DNA of 64,000 bases from Halochromatium sp. (GTDB lineage: Bacteria > Pseudomonadota > Gammaproteobacteria > Chromatiales > Chromatiaceae), in the NCBI GenBank assembly GCA_010912705.1, contig POWB01000023.1, forward strand, positions 1 to 64,000, written 5' to 3'. The position numbers were made by a program, and so were the translations under genes. Below are positions 7,527 through 16,365 of the stretch, piece by piece (position 1 is the first letter of the stretch; each line of letters starts with the position of its first letter). Under the pieces are notes generated by a model. It did not search any database and was not told the DNA's origin. It saw only the letters and a list, made by a program, of their open reading frames with translations.

Positions 7527-8401
7527 GCAAGGCCGCAGTTGGCGCCGGTCCAGGCTCGGGCTCGAGCTTGGACTCAGACTTAGGCAAGGATTCCTTTCAT
7601 GGGCGGCGCTGGCCACTGTATAGCCTGCTCGCGTTTGGCTACGCATTCTTGTACGTGCCGGTGCTGTTGCTGATCATCTACTCATTCAATGAATCGCGGC
7701 TAGTGACGGTCTGGGCTGGCTTTTCGACCAAGTGGTACGGTGAACTGCTGCGTAATCAGCAACTGCTGGATGCGGCCTGGCTCAGCGTGCGCATCGCCGC
7801 GGTGAACGCGAGTATCGCCCTAGTGCTAGGAACGCTTGCGGCGAATGCGTTGGTGCGCCATGGTCGCTTCCGGGGCCGGACCGGCTTCGAGCTGCTGCTG
7901 ACCGCGCCGCTGGTGATGCCGGATGTGATCATCGGTCTGTCCCTATTGCTGTTGTTCGTCGCCTTGCAACAGACCTTGGGCTGGCCGCCGGGGCGAGGCT
8001 TCACCACCATCACCATCGCCCATATCACCTTCAGTATGGCCTATGTCGCAGTGATTGTTCGTGCGCGGCTGGCGCGCATGGATCGCTCGCTGGAAGAGGC
8101 GGCGATGGATCTCGGCGCGCGCCCGCTGAAGGTCTACCTGAGCATCACCCTGCCACTGATTGCGCCCGCGCTGCTGGCGGGCTGGCTGCTGGCGTTCACG
8201 CTCTCGTTGGATGATCTGGTCATCGCCAGCTTCGTGTCTGGTCCAGGGTCGACCACGCTGCCGATGCTGGTCTATGCCAGCGTGCGCATGGGCGTCTCGC
8301 CGCAGATCAATGCGCTGGCCACGATCATCGTGGCGGTGGTGAGCTTGGCGGTGGTCATTGCCGGGCTGACGATGCGGCGTCCGCAGGGCGAGCGTCCTTG
8401 A
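7523..8401 (+). CDS. potI: ABC transporter permease, spermidine/putrescine type (PotC/PotI)
   Basis: This second permease of the heterodimer has six membrane helices with LFYVPVLLLIIYSFN-like sequence in helix 1 and the EAA loop EEAAMDLGARPLKVYLSITLP. SLDDLVIASFVSGPG is characteristic of PotC/PotI. A hydrophilic leader of about 25 residues precedes helix 1. The ATGA overlap with the upstream permease implies equal expression. No ATPase or binding protein follows; the next gene is on the opposite strand. Confidence 0.87.
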   Translation: MSKAAVGAGPGSGSSLDSDLGKDSFHGRRWPLYSLLAFGYAFLYVPVLLLIIYSFNESRLVTVWAGFSTKWYGELLRNQQLLDAAWLSVRIAAVNASIALVLGTLAANALVRHGRFRGRTGFELLLTAPLVMPDVIIGLSLLLLFVALQQTLGWPPGRGFTTITIAHITFSMAYVAVIVRARLARMDRSLEEAAMDLGARPLKVYLSITLPLIAPALLAGWLLAFTLSLDDLVIASFVSGPGSTTLPMLVYASVRMGVSPQINALATIIVAVVSLAVVIAGLTMRRPQGERP

Positions 8402-8450
8402 GCCAGAATTACATCGGCTTCGGGGTCTCTTGCTGCTCGCCAAGCGCTTC

Positions 8451-8490
8451 GTTTCCTTAGCGTCTTCGCGCCTTCGCGTGAGATTCATGA
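8451..8490. repeat. Intergenic CGCGAAGGCGCGAAGACGC-type repeat
   Basis: On the minus strand this reads as a chain of GCGAAG/GCGAAGAC hexamer-like units next to the end of the c-di-GMP gene. Short repeats of this style (CGCAGAGACGCAGAG and relatives) occur scattered between genes in many bacteria. Only one copy is in the window, so the assignment is tentative. Confidence 0.3.
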
Positions 8491-8500
8491 AATATCCAGG

Positions 8501-10939
8501 CTAAGTGTCGCTTGCGAGTGTTTCCATCGCGATCGCGTCGAATAGCTTGAGGATGCGCTCGCTGACCTCGGTGAAGGCCTCGATGGCGACAGGTGGGGAG
8601 AAGACATAGCCTTGGGCATAGCGACAGCCCATGTCGCGCAGAAGACGAACCTGGCGTGGATCTTCGACCCCCTCGGCGATCACCTCAAGCTCGAAGCTGT
8701 GGGCAATAGACATGACGGCCTGGACTAGGGCTTGATCACTGAGGTCGTTGCTGAGATCACGAATGAAGCTTTTGTCGATCTTGAGCCTGTCGACCCGGAA
8801 GCGCTTGAGATAGGACAGTGATGAGTAGCCGGTGCCAAAGTCGTCCAGATAGACCAAGAAGCCGCGGTCGCGCACGGCTTCAAGCCAGGTCTGAACCTCG
8901 CCCACATCGCCGATCAACACCCCTTCAGTGATCTCCAGCCCCAAGCGAGATGGCTCGAAGCTCAGGCGTTGAGCGAGGTCCTCTAAATACTCGGGGGTCA
9001 GCTGGCTCGGGATTTGGTGGGCTGAGATATTGACCGAGAGATAGCGCTCCAAACCGGCGCGTTTCCAAGCCGCGAGCTGATGACCGGCCTGCTCGAGGAC
9101 CCAGAGTCCCATCTCGTTGATGAATCCGGTCTCTTCGGCCAAGGGAATGAAGCTGTCTGGTGGCACCAGCCCCCGTTGCGGATGCTTCCAGCGGATCAGG
9201 GCCTCGGCGCCGACAAGGCGTCCTTGGGCGATGTCGACAATGGGCTGGTAGAAGAGTACGAATTGATCCAGCTCGATCGCTTGGTGGAGTGCGGTCTCCA
9301 GGCGATATCGATCCTCAGCGAGCCGAGCGAGGCCTGGATTAAAGAAACGCATTCGGCGTAGCTGGCCAGATCCGCCATGCGAGAGGGCGAGGTTGGCGTG
9401 CTGGATGAGCGTTGTAATACTGGCATTGGTGTCCTGAGGGTAGAGAGCGATACCTTCGCTGACCTGGAGCTTCACCGTTGAGCTTGCCACCACCAATGGC
9501 TGCTGCAGCGCATGCAGGGCACGCTCCATGATGTGCTCGACATCCAAGGCGCGCTGGATCTCTGCGAGCAGCAGGGCGAATTGACACTCGCTGATCCGCG
9601 CCACCAGGTCGCTGCCCTTGACGTTGCTGCAAAGCCGCTTTGCCGCCTCCTGCAAGATGGCATTGCTGGCTACCGGGTCGAGGCCTTCACTGATCCGGGT
9701 GAAGTTGTCGAGGTTGAGCAGGACGAGCGCGAAGCCTCCGCCTTCGTGCAGATCGCAGGCCTGGGCAAGCTCCTTGGCCTGCTGCTCGAGGCCCAGTTGG
9801 TTGGCTAAGCCGGTGGCGCGGTCGGTGACGGCGGAGCGCTTGGCCGAGCGTTCCGCCTCCAGATGCTGGGTGACATCGTAGATCACACCCTGGATCGACT
9901 CATCAGCAATCGGCGTGAGCACCATACTCAGCCAGCGTTGCGAGTCATCTTTGAGGCGGTATCCCAGTTCTGCTGAGCGGCTCTGATCGGTATCGATGCA
10001 GCCTAGCAGGAGCTCAGTAAAGCGTCCTTGCTCGCTCCAGGCAAGCTCGAACAGGGAGCGCTGAGCAAGGGTCTCGGCCTCAGGTGGGAGCTCCATCAGA
10101 CGGGCAAAGGCGGGGTTCCAGGAGCTGAGGTAGCCCCGATCGTCGATGATAAAGAGTCCGGTCTCGGCATTATTGAAGATGGCGTGATAGCGCTGCTCAT
10201 CAACGGCATGCTGGATGCGGAGCCGGCGCTCTTCCTCGAGTGTCTCAACCAGACGATCGGCCAAGCGGTTGACGTCCTGCACCAAGAGGCCGATCTCAGA
10301 GCCCTGATGCCCGGCCGGTATCGGGATGCGCTCGCCTTCGGCGGCATTCATCCGGTGCAGCCGATCCGAGATCGCCGTGATCGGGCGGATGATCAGCATC
10401 AGGATGGCCGCCGCGAAGGCGAGCATGGCAAGCAGGGTCTGCAGCGCGGTCTGCAGCATGGCGATCCGCGTCTCTCGCTGTAGATTCGCCTTGATCAAGG
10501 CCTGATTGGGCGTCAGTAGAATGCGTCCGACCCGCATCTGGGGCGAGAATGGCGAATAGATCTCGCGCACCAGGATCTGATCATCCAGGTTGCCGGCCGC
10601 TGTGTTAGCGCTGACCGATATGTCCTCGCTTGGGCTGCGGCTGAGATGGGCTAAGGGTTGATTGTCCGCCTCGACCGCTACGGCCAGAACCTCAGAGTTC
10701 CTGAGCAAGCCGGAGATCAGCTCCTGCGCGAGGATCTCATCCTGGGTGAAACAGGCAATGCTTGCGGTGCTCTCCACCGTATCCAGCAGCTGGCTGAGGC
10801 GCTCCTCAGTGGTCTGCTCGGCACGCGCCTGGTTGTAGATCAGGTTGATGCCAACGCTGATGGCGCCGAACAAGAGTAGCAGGGCAAGCAGCGCCAATCC
10901 GGCGCGGACGAGGATGCTTTGATGCCAGCGCGCTCGCAT
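8501..10939 (-). CDS. Membrane c-di-GMP phosphodiesterase (periplasmic sensor-HAMP-PAS-degenerate GGDEF-EAL)
   Basis: Domain order: membrane segment, periplasmic region of about 130 residues, second membrane segment ending IIRPITAIS, HAMP, PAS (FNNAETGLFIIDDRGYLSSW), GGDEF and EAL. The GGDEF signature is replaced by SECQF, so cyclase activity is unlikely. The EAL domain keeps EALIRW, DDFGTGYSS and the late AEGVED glutamate, so it should hydrolyse c-di-GMP. Starts at 10939 and 10993 are both possible; 10939 avoids overlap with the upstream gene, 11 bp away. It is the last gene of a porin / binding-protein / phosphodiesterase operon, suggesting that a periplasmic ligand controls it. Confidence 0.85.
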   Translation of the reverse strand: MRARWHQSILVRAGLALLALLLLFGAISVGINLIYNQARAEQTTEERLSQLLDTVESTASIACFTQDEILAQELISGLLRNSEVLAVAVEADNQPLAHLSRSPSEDISVSANTAAGNLDDQILVREIYSPFSPQMRVGRILLTPNQALIKANLQRETRIAMLQTALQTLLAMLAFAAAILMLIIRPITAISDRLHRMNAAEGERIPIPAGHQGSEIGLLVQDVNRLADRLVETLEEERRLRIQHAVDEQRYHAIFNNAETGLFIIDDRGYLSSWNPAFARLMELPPEAETLAQRSLFELAWSEQGRFTELLLGCIDTDQSRSAELGYRLKDDSQRWLSMVLTPIADESIQGVIYDVTQHLEAERSAKRSAVTDRATGLANQLGLEQQAKELAQACDLHEGGGFALVLLNLDNFTRISEGLDPVASNAILQEAAKRLCSNVKGSDLVARISECQFALLLAEIQRALDVEHIMERALHALQQPLVVASSTVKLQVSEGIALYPQDTNASITTLIQHANLALSHGGSGQLRRMRFFNPGLARLAEDRYRLETALHQAIELDQFVLFYQPIVDIAQGRLVGAEALIRWKHPQRGLVPPDSFIPLAEETGFINEMGLWVLEQAGHQLAAWKRAGLERYLSVNISAHQIPSQLTPEYLEDLAQRLSFEPSRLGLEITEGVLIGDVGEVQTWLEAVRDRGFLVYLDDFGTGYSSLSYLKRFRVDRLKIDKSFIRDLSNDLSDQALVQAVMSIAHSFELEVIAEGVEDPRQVRLLRDMGCRYAQGYVFSPPVAIEAFTEVSERILKLFDAIAMETLASDT

Positions 10940-10950
10940 TGATCCAGCGC

Positions 10951-11394
10951 TTAGGGCCCTAGCCTGAGCACGACTCGGAGCTGGGGTGGGCATTCGTCTG
11001 GTCGCATGTAGGCGATCGCTCCTGGTGTCTCTGCAAGCCATCTGACGACCTCCTGACCCGACCCTGCTTGACGCGGTGGCGCCGTTTTTCCCGAAAAGAT
11101 CAGTCGCGACCAATAGGAGCGGATCTCCGCGGGGCTCTTGCCGACCAACAGTTGATAGAAATCGGTCATTAGCGACTGATCTTGAGGCCGGTCGATCGGG
11201 GTTGCCGTCAGTCCGTTTGGCAATCGCCGAAAGCGCCCGAGAAAGATGTGCACGACCTGCTCGCGTGTCAGACGCTCAACATCGCTATCGCTGCCCATGA
11301 CGACAACGAGGCTATCCTCTGCGACGACTGCGCTCTGGCTCATCAGGAGCACGAAGAGCAACAGCAACAGTCCTTTGCGATCTTGCATCGGCAC
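10951..11394 (-). CDS. Small PstS-like periplasmic binding protein
   Basis: The 147-residue protein begins with a signal peptide (LLLLLFVLLMSQSAVVAE). It then shows a compact phosphate-binding-like fold: VVMGSDSDVERLTREQVVHIFLGRFRRLPNG, a central FYQLLVGKSPAEIRSYWSRLIFSG, and a GAIAYM motif near the end. It is about half the size of PstS and resembles the orphan small substrate-binding proteins found beside signalling genes rather than ABC transporters. No permease or ATPase is nearby. It sits 3 bp after the porin gene and 11 bp before a membrane c-di-GMP phosphodiesterase, so it may present a ligand to that sensor; this is inference. Confidence 0.75.
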   Translation of the reverse strand: MPMQDRKGLLLLLFVLLMSQSAVVAEDSLVVVMGSDSDVERLTREQVVHIFLGRFRRLPNGLTATPIDRPQDQSLMTDFYQLLVGKSPAEIRSYWSRLIFSGKTAPPRQAGSGQEVVRWLAETPGAIAYMRPDECPPQLRVVLRLGP

Positions 11395-11396
11395 GG

Positions 11397-12605
11397 TTAG
11401 AACACGAAGTCCAAGGCGAGCGACATGATGGTCATCGAGCCATCCCAGTCTTCTGTTTCATAGCGGTAGAGGAATTTCGAGTCGGCGCTCCCCCTGATCA
11501 CATCGACCTGTGCCTTCAGGCAGACATTGCGGTAGAAATCCCAGCGCGCGCCGACAAAGACAGTGCGCTGATTGCTATAGAAATCAAGCTGATAGGGGTC
11601 GGTCACTGGGGGTATCGGGTGGCTAAGCGCTTTCGGGTCAGACGTGGCAAAGGAGAGGCCAAGAAAGGGGGTCCAATCCTTGATCCGGTAATTGAGCTGG
11701 AGATAGCCCGCCCAAGTATCCTGAAAGGTGCCATGCTCATTGTCGGTCTTGCTCAACATCAGTTGGCTCTGGAACGGTCCTTGATCGTAGACGATGCCCA
11801 GCGAGCTGAAGTGAGACCACTGGTCTTTCACGCGCAGCTCATCGGCTGTGGCCTTGGGTAGCTGTTGATAGAAGGATTCGAGCGGGAGGTCATTGTCAAA
11901 GCGGACGCTGGTTTGACCAAGACGTATCTGCCAGGGGCCATCTAGGTACTCGAGATAGCCCCCGATCAGCAGCGATTCATTCAAGTCGAAGTCGGGCGGT
12001 GCTCCTAACGGGGATTGCTCACGGCTCTGGCCCGTGAACAGCTTTCCGGTGAGTAGACCACCGGCAAACGGATGCGTGATGGCCAGGTCGAGACCGTCCA
12101 GATAGTTGAAGGGTAGGGTGCCGTAATAGTCAGGTGGTGGGCGGACTGTATTGTAGGAATAGCCCACCATGCGCGAATCCGAGAGCATGTAAAATTCGGT
12201 CCCGAAGCGTCCAACCCGGACTGTCAGCACCGGGTTTGGGGTCAAGCGCAGAAAGGCCCAGCTCAAGTCAGGGTTATAGGTTTCATCGTACTTATAGCGC
12301 GTGACCGCTTGGACAACGGCCTCAAGCTCGGGGCTGAAGCGGGCATTGACTTGCAGACCGAAGAGGCTGTCAGTGGTGAGACTCCAGTGGTCGCTGATCC
12401 CATGCGGCTGGGATAGATCGCGAACCAGCTCAGCCGAGCCGTCGGTTGAGCGGGCTGCGCCCAGGGTGCCGAAGCCCCTTAGGCTGAGGTCGGTGCTCCC
12501 CAGGGACGCCTCCAAGGCGGTTGCGGCGGGTGCGAGAAGCAACGCACTGCAAGCAAAGGCCAAGCGCGAGATGGCCGCGAGAGGGATGTCGATAACCTGA
12601 CTCAA
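11397..12605 (-). CDS. Outer-membrane porin-like beta-barrel protein
   Basis: This 402-residue protein has a signal peptide ending near APAATA, alternating strands throughout, and a C-terminal SLALDFVF ending in Phe as in outer-membrane barrels. RGFGTLGAA near the N-terminus and FSPELEAVVQAV with VGRFGTEFYMLSDSR resemble uncharacterised porins that pair with periplasmic binding and GGDEF/EAL genes. It heads the operon, and the upstream intergenic region is shared with the divergent SMR gene. The substrate is unknown. Confidence 0.75.
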   Translation of the reverse strand: MSQVIDIPLAAISRLAFACSALLLAPAATALEASLGSTDLSLRGFGTLGAARSTDGSAELVRDLSQPHGISDHWSLTTDSLFGLQVNARFSPELEAVVQAVTRYKYDETYNPDLSWAFLRLTPNPVLTVRVGRFGTEFYMLSDSRMVGYSYNTVRPPPDYYGTLPFNYLDGLDLAITHPFAGGLLTGKLFTGQSREQSPLGAPPDFDLNESLLIGGYLEYLDGPWQIRLGQTSVRFDNDLPLESFYQQLPKATADELRVKDQWSHFSSLGIVYDQGPFQSQLMLSKTDNEHGTFQDTWAGYLQLNYRIKDWTPFLGLSFATSDPKALSHPIPPVTDPYQLDFYSNQRTVFVGARWDFYRNVCLKAQVDVIRGSADSKFLYRYETEDWDGSMTIMSLALDFVF

Positions 12606-12676
12606 TCCAGGGTCCTATATCGATGCGGAAACCGCTTGCGGCCATGGCCTCCAGTTGTTAGGGCCATCGAGTGGAT

Positions 12677-12706
12677 GGGGCGCCTCTGCATAGGCGAGAA
12701 AGCCCC
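12677..12706. other. Nested hairpin in the porin/SMR intergenic region
   Basis: GGGG at 12677-12680 pairs with CCCC near 12703-12706, enclosing an inner stem GCGCCT/AGGCG. The hairpin could form in the leader of either divergent transcript. It matches no riboswitch class I recognise and lacks a T-tract. Confidence 0.3.
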
Positions 12707-12852
12707 GCTATGGTGCCTCAGACTAGGCTGTTCTGGCTAGTATCCGGTAAGCTTATCTCTCACTCTAGCCCGGGATAGGTGCTCAGTTCTGCGCCGGGTT
12801 GGTCACACTGACAACGGCTGCTCAGGTGAGAGCTGGCCTTAGGAGGCGCGCG

Positions 12853-13182
12853 GTGGGTTATCTGTATCTTGCGGTTGCGATCATCGCCGAAGTGATTGCG
12901 ACCAATGCACTCAAGGCCTCGGATGGCTTTTCCAAACTGGTCCCGAGCCTGGTAGTGGTGATTGGCTATGGTGTCGCCTTCTATCTGCTGGCGCTGGCAC
13001 TCAAGACCATCCCAGTCGGGCTTGCTTACGCGATCTGGGCTGGTTTGGGCATCGTCTTGGTCGCGGTGGTTGCGGCGGTGATTTTCCAGCAGATCCCCGA
13101 TCTGCCCGGCCTCATTGGCATGGCATTGATCGTTACGGGCGTCGCCGTGATCAGCGCGTTCTCGAAGACCACAGGACACTGA
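12853..13182 (+). CDS. Small multidrug resistance (SMR) family transporter
   Basis: This is a 109-residue four-helix inner-membrane antiporter. The essential membrane Glu is in AIIAEVIATNALKASDGF, and the helix-3 GLAYAIWAGLG motif is intact, as in EmrE. The GTG start at 12853 is chosen because AGGAGG ends 6 nt upstream; a longer frame from 12799 adds non-family sequence. It likely exports cationic drugs or related amphipathic cations by proton exchange. It overlaps the following DedA gene (TGATG), so the two are co-translated. Confidence 0.9.
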   Translation: MGYLYLAVAIIAEVIATNALKASDGFSKLVPSLVVVIGYGVAFYLLALALKTIPVGLAYAIWAGLGIVLVAVVAAVIFQQIPDLPGLIGMALIVTGVAVISAFSKTTGH

Positions 13183-13805
13183 TGTTTTCCCTGTTCTCGA
13201 CTCACTATTTCTGGCTTGCACTCAGCGCTTCGACGCTCAATAGCGCGGTGCTAGCGGTCGCCGCTGGCTTTGCCGCTAAGACCGATGGCGGACTGCTGAT
13301 CGTCGTCGTGCTCTTGCTGACCGTTGCTAGCCACATTCTCAGCTGTCTGTTCTTCCTCTCAGGCAGTGGCTTCGAGCTGCTGGTGCATCACTTCCTGGAC
13401 AAGCGCCACCTGCATCCGCAATCGAGCCGTTTCCAAGCGGTGACTTGCTATATGGAGAAGTATCAAAGGCGCTTTATCTTCATGTACCGGTTCATTCCCG
13501 GTCTGCGCTTCATCTCGCCTTACATCATGGGCCTGGGGCGCGAGCGCTTCTGGCCCTTCTTCTTCATCGACTGGTTTGCGTCGCTGCTCTGGGCCTCGGT
13601 CTTTGGCGTTATCGGCTATCTGTTCGGCGCCTCGGCGACGCGCGTGTTGCACGACTTTTCGCGCTATGACGGCCTCATCTTTGGCGTCGTTTTTGTGCTG
13701 GTGCTGGGCTACGTGGTGGGTAAGTTTGTCTACCACCGTCGCCATCGCCAGAGACGGGAGTCCATGACGAAATCCAGCTCCCATGATGCTGGAAGTTCCG
13801 TCTGA
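13182..13805 (+). CDS. DedA family (VTT-domain) membrane protein
   Basis: This 207-residue protein has several hydrophobic segments and the DedA signature around RFIPGLRFISPYIMGLGRE, containing the conserved Arg and Gly-rich turn. The family contributes to membrane-lipid flipping and proton-motive-force maintenance. A basic C-terminal tail (YHRRHRQRRES) is cytoplasmic. Coupling with the SMR exporter suggests a shared role in envelope or drug stress, which is inference from position. Confidence 0.85.
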   Translation: MFSLFSTHYFWLALSASTLNSAVLAVAAGFAAKTDGGLLIVVVLLLTVASHILSCLFFLSGSGFELLVHHFLDKRHLHPQSSRFQAVTCYMEKYQRRFIFMYRFIPGLRFISPYIMGLGRERFWPFFFIDWFASLLWASVFGVIGYLFGASATRVLHDFSRYDGLIFGVVFVLVLGYVVGKFVYHRRHRQRRESMTKSSSHDAGSSV

Positions 13806-13995
13806 TTCGCCTGATTTCCGAGCGCGGCTATGAGCGAGCCTTGATTCTGGAGCTGTTCCGGCTCAAAGACTGGATGATCCGGCTGCCCAAGAGAAATTCG
13901 GCCTTGACAGCGTCGATGCTTTGCGCGAGCGCATCACCACCGCTGAGCCGGACCCGTTACGGGACAGAAATCGCCTCAGGTGGAGACCGATCTGA
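13804..13995 (+). pseudogene. Frameshifted fragment of an Rpn/PD-(D/E)XK-type protein C-terminus
   Basis: The first part reads IRLISERGYERALILELFRL followed by KDWMIRLP. This resembles the C-terminal helical region of Rpn-like putative nuclease-transposase proteins. Around 13892 the homologous reading continues only in another frame (EKFGLDSVDALRERITT), so a frameshift is present. The N-terminal nuclease domain is absent. It is a decayed remnant between the DedA gene and the unknown protein gene at 14042. Confidence 0.5.
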
Positions 13996-14041
13996 TGCGT
14001 TCAGGATACTGATGTTGAGGCACTGAGGGTCCGATTGAGTC

Positions 14042-15385
14042 ATGGCTTCGACTGATCTCGAGACTGAGCAGCAGCGTCCGATCTGGGAGCTGGTTCGGCT
14101 ATCTGATTATCGGCTGCCATCGGCGCCGACCGCGACCAGCGCAAGGCGTGGCCTGTCGTCGCTGAAGCGGCTGTTTGGCCGCCGGCAGCAACAGTCGCAG
14201 GGACCGGTGAAGACCGAGGACGAGCTGCACAGACTCGAGCCCGAGCGTCTGGACGCGATCACCAGCCCGATCGATTGGCGCCAAGCCGCGCAGCTGTTGC
14301 AACAAGCCCTTGAGCAGCGCTCCAAGCTCGATCCCGCCTGGTTCATCATCAGCCCACCCGCTGCCGGTTATGCTGGTCTGCTCGAGACTTGGGCGGCGCA
14401 GCAAGCTGCCGCCTGCATCCCGAGTCCGACCTATGAGATCGTCGCTGGTGACTACTCAGGCTGGCTCGCCGACTTGCCGACCGGTAACGCCCCTTGGGCG
14501 CTGCCACGGCTCGAGCGCTGCTGGCTGCGCCATCCGGCTGGGCTCGGCTTGGTGCGTGATCTGTTCGACCGCCTGCTTAGCGGCAAGCTCGGTTTCGGCC
14601 TGATCGGCTGCGACAGCTGGGCTTGGGCCTATCTGCGCTATCTGGTGCCGACTCAGGCTGTGCGTGCCTTGACGCTACAGGCGCTCGATGGCGAGCGCCT
14701 GGCGAACTGGCTGGGCCAGCTGGCGGCTGGGGGAGCGGCTGGGTCGCCAGTCGTGCAGAGCCCGCGCCCGCGCCGCTTCCGTCATGCACAGAGCGGCAAT
14801 CTACTGTTGGCTGTGAACGATGACGAGGAGACCGGGATTACCAGTGAGCTGCGCTATCTCGCGGCCCAGTCTCGCGGCAACCCTGGTGTGGCGCTGCAGC
14901 TCTGGCGCTCGCGGCTGCGCTCAGAGCCAGACAAGCCAGAGGCCGTCGAAGTTGAGGCTGATGATGAGTCTGATGCCAAGGCGGACGACCATGCGCATGA
15001 CAAAACGGCTGACAAGGCGGGCGAGAATCTAGGCGACAAGGCGAGTGACAAAACGGCTGACAACGCCGGTGACGAGGCGGGCGGCAAGCCGGAGGTTGAG
15101 ACCATCTGGGTCGCCCCGGCGGTCGAGCTTGAGCTGCCGAGCGGTCTGGATGAGGCCGAGGCGCTGATCCTGCATGCGCTGCTGCTCCACGATGGGCTGC
15201 CGACCGAGGTCGTTGAGGGATTGTTACCGCATGCGCGCTTCCAGACGCACTCTCTGCTGCTGCAGCTCGCTGCCGCGGAGGTGATCCAGTCTGAGCCCGA
15301 CGGCTGCTGGCGTGTGACGGCGTTCGCTTATGCCGCCGTGCGTAGCTTCCTCGCCGGGCGTCGTTTCTTGGTCGACGCTGTTTAA
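14042..15385 (+). CDS. Uncharacterised protein paired with an MscS channel gene
   Basis: This 447-residue soluble protein is of no family I can name. WFIISPPAAGYAGLLETWAA occupies the place a Walker A loop would have, but lacks GxxxxGK[ST], so it may be a degenerate P-loop protein. LGFGLIGCDSWAWAYLRYL could correspond to a Walker B strand. Residues about 300-350 are a low-complexity Asp/Lys/Ala repeat (DKTADKAGE-like units). The C-terminal 80 residues (EAEALILHALLLHDGLPTE onward) look like a winged helix. It precedes an MscS channel gene by 17 bp, so a regulatory or accessory role for the channel is plausible. P-loop ancestry and function are inference. Confidence 0.6.
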   Translation: MASTDLETEQQRPIWELVRLSDYRLPSAPTATSARRGLSSLKRLFGRRQQQSQGPVKTEDELHRLEPERLDAITSPIDWRQAAQLLQQALEQRSKLDPAWFIISPPAAGYAGLLETWAAQQAAACIPSPTYEIVAGDYSGWLADLPTGNAPWALPRLERCWLRHPAGLGLVRDLFDRLLSGKLGFGLIGCDSWAWAYLRYLVPTQAVRALTLQALDGERLANWLGQLAAGGAAGSPVVQSPRPRRFRHAQSGNLLLAVNDDEETGITSELRYLAAQSRGNPGVALQLWRSRLRSEPDKPEAVEVEADDESDAKADDHAHDKTADKAGENLGDKASDKTADNAGDEAGGKPEVETIWVAPAVELELPSGLDEAEALILHALLLHDGLPTEVVEGLLPHARFQTHSLLLQLAAAEVIQSEPDGCWRVTAFAYAAVRSFLAGRRFLVDAV

Positions 15386-15402
15386 TCTGCCGAGCTAGCA
15401 CC

Positions 15403-16221
15403 ATGGATACTGAAACGCTCAACGATCTCTTCCGTCGGCTCGATACCGGCGCTCTGCTCGACCTGACACTGATTCTGCTCGGCACGGTCGCGCTGATCCT
15501 GCTGGTGCAGAAGGCGCTACCCTGGCTCGCCAACCGGCTGCACGGTAAGTCCCGGCACTACTTACTGGCCTTGGTGCCGCTGTTACGCCTGATCATCGTC
15601 ATCGGTGCCTTCTTGCTGGCGGTGCCGACCCTGATCGAGCCCTCGCTGCAGAACATGGTCGCGATCTTCGGCTCGCTTGGATTGGCGCTCGGCTTCGCGC
15701 TCAAGGACTACGCCAGCAGTCTGGTCGCCGGCATCGTCGCGGTTGGCGAGGCGCCCTATCGTAATGGCGATTGGGTACAGATCGGCGATACCTATGGCGA
15801 GGTGACCCATGTCGGCATGCGCGCGGTCAACCTGGTGACGCCGGACGACAATCTGGTCAGTATCCCGCACGCGAAGCTCTGGACCGAGCCGATCTCGAAC
15901 GCCAACAATGGCAGCCCGCAATTGCAGTGCACCGCGGACTTCTATCTGCATCCAGCCCATGATGGCGCTCGGGTTCGCGAACTGCTCTTCGATGTCGCGC
16001 TCACCAGCCCCTACCTCGCGCTCGGTGAGCCGATCGCGGTGGTCGCCGCAGAGCAGCCCTGGGGCACTCGCTACCGGCTGCGCGCCTATCCGATCGACGC
16101 GCGCCAACAATTTCGCTTTGCCACGGATCTGACCTTGCGCGCCAAGGCCGAGCTGTTGCGCCAAGGCTTCAGGATGGCCGCCGTGCCGGCACGACCAGAG
16201 CCGGCCGGGGCATCCGGCTAG
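15403..16221 (+). CDS. Small-conductance mechanosensitive channel, MscS family
   Basis: This 272-residue inner-membrane channel has two or three N-terminal membrane helices, then the pore-lining segment FGSLGLALGFALKDYASSLVAGI. The MscS beta domain follows with YRNGDWVQIGDTYGEVTHVGMRAVNLVTPDDNLVSIPH. It releases solutes under hypo-osmotic shock. It lies 17 bp after the unknown protein gene, forming a two-gene unit. Length and topology are standard for short MscS proteins. Confidence 0.88.
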   Translation: MDTETLNDLFRRLDTGALLDLTLILLGTVALILLVQKALPWLANRLHGKSRHYLLALVPLLRLIIVIGAFLLAVPTLIEPSLQNMVAIFGSLGLALGFALKDYASSLVAGIVAVGEAPYRNGDWVQIGDTYGEVTHVGMRAVNLVTPDDNLVSIPHAKLWTEPISNANNGSPQLQCTADFYLHPAHDGARVRELLFDVALTSPYLALGEPIAVVAAEQPWGTRYRLRAYPIDARQQFRFATDLTLRAKAELLRQGFRMAAVPARPEPAGASG

Positions 16222-16365
16222 CGAATGAGCGCTAAGAAAGCGTCCACCAACTGCTTTCCGATTTGAGCGCCAGGGTAGGACGATCATCGGGAATGAGAAA
16301 ATGGACGGCTACTCAGCACAGCTTGCGCGGAATGTGCCGCGTTTACGACGGGCAGTTGACCGCTG

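Noticed and set aside
12606-12852. Guanidine riboswitch before the SMR gene
   Set aside because: Some SMR genes have one, but neither the paired ACGR-loop hairpins nor the ykkC motif could be found.
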